Shown here one piece after another: positions 56,401 to 64,000 of a stretch of DNA of 64,000 nt. The translations under genes and the position numbers were made by a program. Under the pieces are notes generated by a model that saw only the letters and a list, made by a program, of their open reading frames with translations, made no database searches and was not told where the DNA came from. The stretch comes from Paracentrotus lividus (taxonomy: Eukaryota; Echinodermata; Echinoidea; Camarodonta; Echinidae): positions 20,516,741 through 20,580,740 of the forward strand of contig CALNVZ010003434.1 of assembly GCA_940671915.1 (NCBI GenBank). Reading direction: 5' to 3'. Positions within the stretch are counted from its first letter, which is position 1. Each line of letters opens with the position of its first letter.

Positions 56401-56715
56401 CAATGTTCTACCTATAAATGAAAGGGTTAGTGCAACAAAATGGTTATCTACATTTTCGCAATTCGGAAGGTTACGAATGACTTTACGAACGACTGGAACA
56501 AGTTCTTGGGTGCTATAGTAATCAAATACTTAATCAAGAACTGATCAACAGTTGTTCGTAAAGTTTTATATAGCTTATGAACGGCTTGGTGAAATACCCC
56601 TGATGTTGTAGCGAATATCTTGATACCAAAAATTATTTTGGCCAAAAACGCAGATATTCTTTTGTTGCAATAAACCCCTCAAAATGATATACTGGAATCG
56701 GTTTTCCTTATAGAG
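53410..56715. other. AT-rich spacer between the convergent genes
   Basis: No exon found. It must contain the GAS2-like 3' UTR on the minus strand. Candidate minus-strand AATAAA words exist (tttatt on + near 54662 and 53698), but I cannot choose between them. Confidence 0.6.
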
Positions 56716-58699
56716 TTAGATGGAATCAAGGGAAGGTAGTGTAGGATGATGATTCAGGTTAGGTGAGAACTTGAGGATAGCATTGTCTTCATAACCCGAG
56801 TCATGATTGAGGTCTGGCGCGGTGCGAACTGAGGATGTGGGTGAGATAGAATCACCTTCACTACTTCGACATGGAGACATATCAAAAGGATCCATGTTCT
56901 GCAGTTCATGGGTGCTGTTCTGTACCGTCTGCCACGCCTCCAGGAGATCCGCAAGAATGCTAGGGAGTGAGTTGGATCTAGACCGATTCTGGGCTTCCAT
57001 GAGGCGCTTGTGACCCGATGGCAAAGGGATTCTTGTTGGTCGACTGTACCGACGGGTGTCCGACCTGACGGAGGTCATGTTGGAGTGGTCAGGTTTGAGA
57101 TGCGACGGAATGGCTGTAGGAGGTCGAAGACGAGACCGGGTTGCAGGAGGAAACCCTGCCGTGGCTCCACCGATAGGTGAGCTTGCACCGCTACTGATCG
57201 AACCGTCTTCCATTCGGTCCCAAGAATCGGGTCGTAAATGGTTGGATGAGAGTGGAATGTCTGATCTTCTTCGGCGAACGGGACTGCCCCGTGCAGATGC
57301 GCTTCCCGAGAGAGGGCGTCGTGAACAATTGCTGCTAGTCTTTGGAAGTCGAAGACTATTGCTTTGCCAGTCACGAGAAAGCGACCTTGACCTTGGTTGT
57401 ACATTTTCCGATCGTACTTTGTGCACCTGCAAAGACGGTCGTTCTACAGAAGGTTTATTGCGACCACTGTTTGACCGATCAAGTGATTTCTTATGATCAC
57501 TGTGTGTTCTTTCGTATAGACTTCTTCTGCGGTCACTGGCAGCACCAAACTTATCAACGTTACTGTTAGATCTGTCAACGGATATACTTCGATATCTGTT
57601 CTTGTTATTCGTGTTCGATTCAGAGAGTCTTCTACCGGGCCTCCCGCTTAGGCTCCTGGAACCTGATTTGATACTACTGTCATTTGATTCGCAGCTACTA
57701 GTGCTGTCTACTCGGTGTCTTCCATCATCGCCACGCTGGATCATGAGAACTGGTTCTTCTGAGCTATACAATCGCTTTTTATCGACTTCTTTACTGGTCT
57801 TTGCTGACTGAGGGCGTGCTTTCCTTGAGATAATATTCGGAGTTGAACTTCTTCGACTTAAACTCGGACTCGGACTAAACTCTCTTACCGGAAGCCTCGA
57901 GTCACCCGTCGTTTTTGACGTCTTCAAGCGAGACTCTCTGCCACTTCCTCCATTTTCCATTCGCCGTTCCTCAGCTGCACCAACGGCAGCCCGTCGAACC
58001 AAGTCCCGAGGCCTGCTGGCGGATCTCATGCTACTGCTTAAGGGGTTACCACGTCGCCTGGTGGGGCTCGTCGGCGCACTCTGGATTTGTGATTCACGAT
58101 CAATCTTTATGTCTGCACCCTGCACCGACTGAGCTCTGGCTTGCTGCCTTTTCCTTCTCATGAATTCTTCCGTCGCTGTCTGAGATGTTCTGTTACTATT
58201 AGAAGACGTTGGCTTTGTTGTGTGCCTTCTACGGATGGGACTCCCAACACTCATTGGCATGGGCTCGCTGCAAGCAGTACTATCAGAATCGGGGGTCACC
58301 TTCCGCGCAGATGCACCACCACGACTATGGTTTCGTTTCAACGTGGAGTCTTTGGTAGGTGTGACATCCCCACCCAGGTCAGGGTTACTGTAAGTATCAC
58401 TAGAGTCTGGAGACGTCACGAACCTAGGTGACGAGTCAAAACTGTTTCCTCGGCGCAACGGACGTGGACTGTTCCTGACGCTAAGATTCAAGCTATTTGG
58501 ACGGTATGTATCACCGTTGTTCTGGCGTCTCGGTGGTGAAATGACGGCGCTTCGAGGTCGGACGTCAGGTTTAGGTCTATGAGTTGGAGATGTGGTAGGT
58601 GAGTTGGATCGGGTGGTTGTGCTTCCGGTAGGAGAGGTTGTGCCATCTGAACTTTGACCGTTGAGGACGTGGTAAACATCGGAAGGCTTCACTGAACTC
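56716..58699 (-). CDS. GAS2-like terminal exon: Ser/Arg/Pro-rich tail with SxIP motifs
   Basis: The acceptor on the minus strand is gttattacag and the stop TAA is at 56716-56718. An ATG at 58746 lies inside the upstream intron and is not the start. The 660-residue tail is rich in S, R, P, T and N, has repeated SPxR and RSxS clusters, and lacks an obvious folded domain apart from a short hydrophobic stretch [20 protein letters not shown] near the C terminus. SDIP (57253-57264), TAIP (57106-57117) and TRIP (57025-57036) fit the S/TxIP EB-binding pattern. It is the longest open frame in the window and has much higher GC than its surroundings, as expected for a real coding exon. Confidence 0.9.
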
Positions 58700-60019
58700 C
58701 TGTAATAACAAGAAAATATAGGTCTCAGTATTCTGCCTGAAATCATATTTTATTCTTCTTACACTCTGCAAAACAGATCGCATTCAATTACTTCCAAAAA
58801 GGAATATTATATTTAAAAACAAAATAAGGACATTACAATAATAACCTATTTTATATTATATCCCTGAAGAGATTAGTTATGTGTTATCGACAAATTTGAT
58901 TTCAAGATTGCAAAATTAACTTGGTCCACTTACTTTCTCTTTGGACTTCTTGGTCCAAAGTCTGCACCAGCTGTACTCCGTCGTTGATTCTTTTTGTGCA
59001 CTGTAGTCACAAGAACAAAAGAATATTGTTTAAAATAAGAAGATGTATTCACATCAAGTGGTTCCATAAAATAGAGCATAAGCAAAAATATTAAATATCT
59101 TAACAAATCTTGGTTATTGATCGATTGACTGTTGTTAGAGGACTACAATTCTATAGCTTGGTAATTTGGTTTTTACAGACAGGTGTCAAGCAGATATCAA
59201 TATCTACGTCTTGGACCAACTTTTAACATCACCATCCAAAAGACTATGTAGATATTGAAACCCATAACAACTCCTCTGCCCCTCATAGCTAGACGATAAT
59301 GGTGGTATCTCACTTTGAGGAAACTACTTTGAGACGGATTTGGGACTACTTTGAGATGGTTTTGAAACGAATTGGAGACGGTTTTGAAACTTGTCGCGGA
59401 GACGTTTCAGCGACGTCTCCTCAGTCCCCGCCAGGTTTCATGGGTCGCGGGAATCGCGGAAACTACTTTGAGACGGTTCTTTGAAACGGCTTTGAGACAG
59501 CTTTTGAAAATTGTCGCGGAGACGTCTCCGCCATGGAATTAAGTATCGGAGACGTCTCTAATACTTTTTATCTGTCGCGGAGACGATTTTTCTTTTCCGT
59601 CGCGGAGACGTCTCCGCGAAGTGAGATACCACCATTAGTATCATGTTATTGATTTCCTTTGAATTGATTTTTGTATGCCTGTTTGTAAGTGTTACCCCGA
59701 CTAGTGAGGAGAGCCTATTATCAAAAACTAGTTTTCTTTTAGTCATCCTCATGCACTTGTCGGTGGTAATTTCCTTCTCATGTACATCATATTCTCGTTG
59801 TCTTTTGCCTGGAAATAAAATGAATAAAAAATAAATAAATCTGATAATTCAACTCTAAGGTCTGTCTTGCAGGTAATTTTGTAAGGGCATAAAGGTTTAG
59901 CTGAACCCTTGAACTAAAGACCACCCACCATTACATCTGCAGGGATCATGTTTGTCCAGGTAGTGAGTCAGAGTATCCCAGCCTCCACCGACCCGAACCA
60001 TCACGTGCTTACGAAGGAT
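56716..60019 (-). CDS. GAS2-like protein: GAR domain and long C-terminal tail (5' end missing)
   Basis: GAS2-family proteins link actin (through a CH domain) to microtubules (through the GAR domain), and the GAS2L tails bind EB proteins. I joined three minus-strand exons, 60019-59935, 59000-58934 and 58699-56716, giving about 711 residues in one open frame. The first encodes [20 protein letters not shown] followed by LDKHDPCR, the core of the GAR domain. The second encodes a linker, and the third a Ser/Arg/Pro-rich, probably disordered tail. The tail contains SDIP, TAIP and TRIP in basic or proline-rich settings. The CH domain and the start of GAR (family pattern with VSEGKYR) are not visible up to 64000, so the 5' part is probably outside. 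It is convergent with the septin gene. GAS2L1, L2 and L3 cannot be told apart from what is visible. Confidence 0.9.
58934..59000 (-). CDS. GAS2-like exon: basic linker after GAR
   Basis: On the minus strand the acceptor is gactacag and the donor gtaagt. The 67-bp exon reads [20 protein letters not shown] then RK, entering with two bases of a codon and leaving with two, which keeps the frame open from the GAR exon into the terminal exon. The linker is basic, like the region after GAR in GAS2L proteins. The call rests on splice sites and frame, not on a recognised motif. Confidence 0.82.
59297..59636. mobile_element. MITE, family with TAATGGTGGTATCTCAC ends (long copy)
   Basis: The perfect inverted ends TAATGGTGGTATCTCAC and GTGAGATACCACCATTA enclose a series of degenerate cggagacgtctccg and ctttgagacgg units. 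It lies in the GAS2-like intron between the linker and GAR exons, 300 bp from the linker exon. Confidence 0.85.
59935..60019 (-). CDS. GAS2-like exon: GAR domain core
   Basis: On the minus strand the acceptor is ttctgcag and the donor gtaatg. The 85-bp exon starts in phase 0 and encodes [20 protein letters not shown] then [21 protein letters not shown] and KHDPCR are near-invariant in the GAR microtubule-binding module. The upstream exon that should finish in an LIFVR-like strand was not found. Confidence 0.93.
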
Positions 60020-60214
60020 CTGCAGAAGGGGAAAAAAAAGAAGATCGAGGATATAGCGAGTTAGTTATGGCATTTCATCAGAAAATTAACCCAAAATTTT
60101 GCCAAAAGGCTAAGCGTAGTGTTGAAGATTTTTTTTAGACATAAAAAATGGGAAAGAAATAAGGTGAATTATAGTGAATATCATTATTATTTGATGAATA
60201 AAGTATAGATGGTA

Positions 60215-60400
60215 TCAGTTGAGAGAACAGTTGTCTCGTAATCGCGAGGTCCCTGGACTTCAATACCAAGTCAGTGTGCTTGTGCATTGTGGTAAGGGAT
60301 TACTTATTTCTGAATACACATTTAAGGCCATAATCCCATCGGCTGCTGATGCATAATTATATAAAGAAGCCCTTAGCAGTCAGGTTTCCAGTGATTAATC
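60215..60400 (+). repeat. Decayed SINE-like segment
   Basis: Contains gtctcgtaatcgcgaggtcc and then agtgtgcttgtgcattgtgg, resembling the order in tRNA-derived SINEs of marine deuterostomes (tRNA part, then AGTGTGCTTGGGCAAGGCA-like body). Recognition is from memory of the pattern only. Confidence 0.4.
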
Positions 60401-61597
60401 TGAATTCAAAAGAGGCAAGGACGAAAATAAAAAATATGCAAAAAAAACAAACAAACAAACAAAAAAAAACAAAAAAACAGTTACGTCATTTCATTCTTAT
60501 TGAAGCTTGAACCACCGCGGAGCCATACTTCTGTAACAAGGTAAAAGTAAATTTTTTTTTTAAAAGTCTTGTCATACAGTGACGAAGTGTAAAACAACAT
60601 GGTCTGATGGTAGTTGTGTCACACTTCGGAGACCTGGAGCCGCAGAGGAACTAACCTCTTGAAGTAACGAAAGAGTTTAAGTACAAGGTCGATTAGAAGA
60701 CATCACCTCTAATCAGATGGTCATATAGTCTCGGACGAGATGAGTAATGGAGAAGCTTGATTGAGTTTATTAATATAAGTGCGTCAATCTACTCAGTCAT
60801 TATCAATTGGGATACGAAATTAGTAGCAACCCTCTAGAGAGGGCGGGTAGCAAAGCTACACCTTCCGAACTCCCCCATTACGCCCTGGTCACAACAGGGG
60901 AAGGGTTAGGCATGTTAGGGTTAGGGTAGGGGTAGGAGCAACTCTCTACGACGAATTTACCTAGAAAAAAAATCTACGTTGAACATACTTTTTTTCAGAC
61001 ACACACAGAGCAGGTACAACACACAGGAGATGCTTGCAATACTTTCTCCTACAGAAACGTAAGAATCGCAGAAATCGTTCTATGACGGCTACGTTCCACG
61101 AACGTTCCACGTGCCACGTAGTCTACGATCAGTTACCTGAGTAGATGTAACAATACTCAGGATTTATAATCCCCTTCAACGGTTCCCTTGCCAATCCTAT
61201 ATCACATATACAAAAATGAATGTTTAAAAATATTTCATTCTGTATAGAGGAATTTCAGAGGGAGGCCCCAAGTTCATACAACTATTAGGGCCTGTCTGTA
61301 CCAAGGGGTACGAATGTTAACCACCGATATACATCCAAATTCAAGAAAGACGACCCTGTAATAATCATGAAATTGGCAAATGATTATACAATTGCTATCG
61401 GTTGGGGCGCGTCAAGAGGAACCTCCATGCAAATTCTACCTCGGGATGACGTGACATTGATTGCTTATTGTATCTTACGAAAATGTGAATGTTTTCCCTA
61501 TTTTACCAGTATTATGGGGTTTTCTAAATACCAAAATTATTCGTATCATCATAAATCAATTTATCTTTGGAAATTGACCTCCCATGGACATTCTTCA

Positions 61598-62125
61598 TGC
61601 CGCAGTCACACAGATGAAACCGAGTTACGATCAAATGCAAATCGACCAATCAGGATCCTAGTGGCATAGACTTCTCGCAGAAAAGTCTCACTATGAGCCA
61701 ATCAGAACGGTTGTTTCAAATTTGTATAAAAAGATCGTTACTCATTGGTTGATGAACCAATAACCTTATCCCGATGGCACAAAAGTCGTCGGTTTAGAGT
61801 TAGTTTGGTTTGTGAGAATGAGGCAGCGGGACACTTCCAAAAACAAAAGGGGTTCATGAGTGACACCAAGGTGAACAAAATTAATTGTGTCCAAAGATGG
61901 GCGCCCCCGGTCCTTTGACGCCACCTTTCATCTCTTTTAATCCCGGCTAATTGGTCGGTAAACAGCTCCATCACACCGGTGTGAACGACACCAAAGCAAC
62001 CTATTTGAAACAACCATTCTGATTGGTTCACAGTAAGACTTTTATGCAAGAAGTCTTTGCAACTAGGTTCCCGATTGATTAATTTCGCTTTGCAATTAAT
62101 TCGTCGTAACTCTTTATGTCACAGG
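61598..62125. mobile_element. Foldback element upstream of the GAR exon
   Basis: The arms about 61598-61722 and 62003-62125 are inverse with mismatches: agaacggttgtttcaaat pairs with atttgaaacaaccattct, and gacttctcgc with gcaagaagtc. The intervening 280 bp is unrelated. Confidence 0.72.
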
Positions 62126-63885
62126 CCGAAAACATCTAACCGTATAACCCTAAATTTTTCTGGTTTTTAGTTCTCCTGAGGTATATTTGTCCTAGTATTT
62201 CCATATGAGTTATAAGAAGAATTTTCTCACCTTCAGGGATTTAAAAGTCGAAATGTTCCATCATGATGGACAAGTACTCCGCCTATACTAGAGGTCACAT
62301 AGTGACCATGTCTATACGAACGTATTTATGAAACATGGGTATACCCTGAATGTGTCAGACTTTATAAAAATAAAAAAGGGATCTTCAGTCTCACGAGAGG
62401 AAACAATTAAATCACATGGCAAGTTTTAATAGAGTGGCGTAGCGGTGGAGAGTTAGGAGAGTTGCGGGAGGGGGGGGGGGGCTAAAAATAATTAATGGAT
62501 GTTGGTAGGAAAGGATAGGTCGGTTTGACTCCTTTTTGATGAGTACAATGCACACTCATAGGAGATTCCCAAAACTGTCACTGTACCCACACCCTTGTTA
62601 TATAACAAAGGTCAGGTTAAAATTGCTTAAAATATCCGACCAAATTCCATAAATGAATAACGCCCCAATGTGCCACCTGCTAAAGGCCAATTTTAACCCC
62701 TTTATCAAATGACCGCTAGCGTAGACACAAAAGGACTATGGTCTCATACAACCATAACTAGAGCAAAATTTCATTATAAAAATCTGTTTTATAATAAAAA
62801 ATATATTCATGTACGCCTCGACATATTTTTTCTTTATGATTTTATTTTATTTATTAATGCCTAAAACGGGATAAAGAGCTGCATTGTGTTTTTGCAGATA
62901 AAAATTATTATAACGATCGAAATCCTTTTCAGAAAATCATCAAGTGCGCCATCTTTGTCCAAATGTGACGATAAACTCATCGATGACGATCGCTCAAAAT
63001 GCAGGCATAAGGGAAATGAAATTATCATCGACAATAATGAAATAAACCTCAGGGGCTCATTCTTTTATTTTTTCAATGTATCCTCTGAAACCAACAAACA
63101 GCTCCCTCTGAAATGCAGCTAAATGTGTTTTACTGTATCTATATAGAGACCACAAATCAGTGATCAGTGATTCGACTTAACAAATTCAAACCAATAAAAA
63201 CAACAAAAATATGGCCTGTCCATCGTTAAATAGTCATCAACCCCAACTGTTTTTAAAATGTCGAGACAGACGGCTACTGCCCTGGCTCTAACCCTCGAAT
63301 TATTGTTAAAATGATCAAGACACAAATGATTTTGGTGCCTTGGGCATTAGAGCGACCCATCATGTTTGATATAATCAAATTTGATGGAGCATGGATTAAA
63401 AGATCAATTGCAGTAATCAAATTACCTACTTGGTGTAGGTGAGTAAGCACTACTTATCAACACTTCTGAGTCAAATATTGCAGATTTGATGATTAAGATT
63501 GAAGTTAATAACAGACTCCAATCATGGTCAAAAGCCGTTAGACGTGTACGATTGACGTACATCAGAAAGGGAAGTGTTTTCAAGAAAATTGTTATTGTGT
63601 TTGAAGAACTACAACCCGAAGATGTAACATTTCAAAAATCATGATTTGTGAGCTAGTCTTTAAATATTCATCTATTGTTTGTAATCTCTTTCGTTTTAAT
63701 TTCTTTCTTTTTCCCTCTCTTTAAAAAAAAAAATATTTAAATGATTATCCTCTTGGTGAGAAAAAAAAAAAAATCATTTGGACCTTTTGTTTATCCTGAA
63801 AAATTTGAGGGAAATTAATTGTTCTTACAATATCACATCACAAGACTGTATTGCTTTTATGCATAATAAGGGTAGGCCTACTAGG

Positions 63886-63990
63886 ACAACTAACCCCTTG
63901 AAAATTACCACCGGACAACTACCGCCGCCAAAAATGTACCCCTAACTCGACAACTAACCGTAACCCTATATTTCTAGGGGTAGTCGTCCT
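63886..63990. mobile_element. Short inverted repeat with aggacaactaacccc ends
   Basis: aggacaactaacccc at 63891 faces ggggtagtcgtcct near 63976. Further copies of the ggacaactaacc word lie inside it and at 6177-6220, showing a repeat family in the window. Confidence 0.55.
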
Positions 63991-64000
63991 GAGGGTAATT

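Larger units (their letters stand above)
60020..64000. other. Upstream GAS2-like intron, no CH exon found
   Basis: Contains the SINE-like segment, a degenerate ttagggttaggg patch (about 60905-60945), the foldback element and the terminal inverted repeat. I looked on the minus strand for the rest of the GAR domain and for a calponin-homology exon and found none. Confidence 0.6.

Noticed and set aside
58700-58746. ATG at 58746 as start of the large minus-strand frame
   Set aside because: The segment is intron: a good acceptor lies at 58700-58701 and the upstream exons extend the frame into a GAR domain.
60905-60945. Telomere-like ttagggttaggg patch
   Set aside because: Only two or three degenerate units; too short to call an interstitial telomere.
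61143-61202. Possible 60-bp minus-strand exon with AG and GT borders, upstream of the GAR exon
   Set aside because: Its only open frame would join the GAR exon in a frame that stops at once, and the peptide does not match the GAR start.
62230-62300. Readable stretch (FRDLKVEMFHHDGQVLRLY) on the + strand
   Set aside because: It is short and stops quickly, and I recognise no family; possibly part of an unnamed repeat.

Overview
The window is animal nuclear DNA: AT-rich, with small exons separated by long introns, canonical GT/AG splice sites, a dense load of short inverted-repeat transposons, microsatellites, a LINE fragment and tRNA genes of animal type. The two protein genes are animal cytoskeletal families. 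Together with the MITE/SINE landscape they suggest a marine invertebrate deuterostome (echinoderm-like); this placement is an inference and nothing in the window fixes the species.

Layout. Positions 1-13396 hold no exon I can defend: AT-rich sequence, a tRNA-like SINE remnant, a very long (AAG)n tract, a short tandem duplication, and a 1.6-kb inverted-repeat element rich in cgttc/cgtcc words. Positions 13397-49658 carry a septin of the SEPT2/SEPT5 group on the + strand, reconstructed here from ten consecutive in-frame exons (373 residues plus stop; the initiator exon is missing). Its introns contain a hAT-like element with a perfect 8-bp target duplication, several MITEs (three with TTAA duplications), a minus-strand LINE fragment, and a family of tRNA-Leu(CAG) genes, partly as ~157-bp tandem units.

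The intron region is interrupted by a 25-N gap (28942-28966). Everything from there to about 38233 is an error-rich reverse complement of about 20238-28941, including the septin P-loop exon, the tRNAs, a piggyBac-like MITE and the LINE. The second arm has many small insertions and broken motifs, and reads like unpolished long-read sequence placed beside the gap. I treat it as a probable assembly artefact, so features in 28967-38233 should not be counted as genes.

Beyond the septin stop are a hAT-like element with a nested MITE, a 150-bp PIF/Harbinger-like MITE, a pyrimidine-rich tract and a TTAA MITE. Positions 56716-60019 (minus strand) hold the 3' part of a GAS2-like (GAS2L) gene: a GAR-domain exon, a linker exon, and a 1984-bp terminal exon encoding a Ser/Arg/Pro-rich tail with three S/TxIP motifs of the kind that bind EB proteins at microtubule plus ends. 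Its calponin-homology exons were not found and are probably beyond position 64000. The two genes are convergent, about 7 kb apart. One encodes a filament-forming GTPase and the other a probable actin-microtubule linker; any functional link between them is speculation. No wholly new system was found. The points most worth a second look are the palindromic artefact, the intronic tRNA-Leu units, the recurrent tgtcacgcgagtcaca motif, the triplicated septin exon end, and the SxIP cluster.
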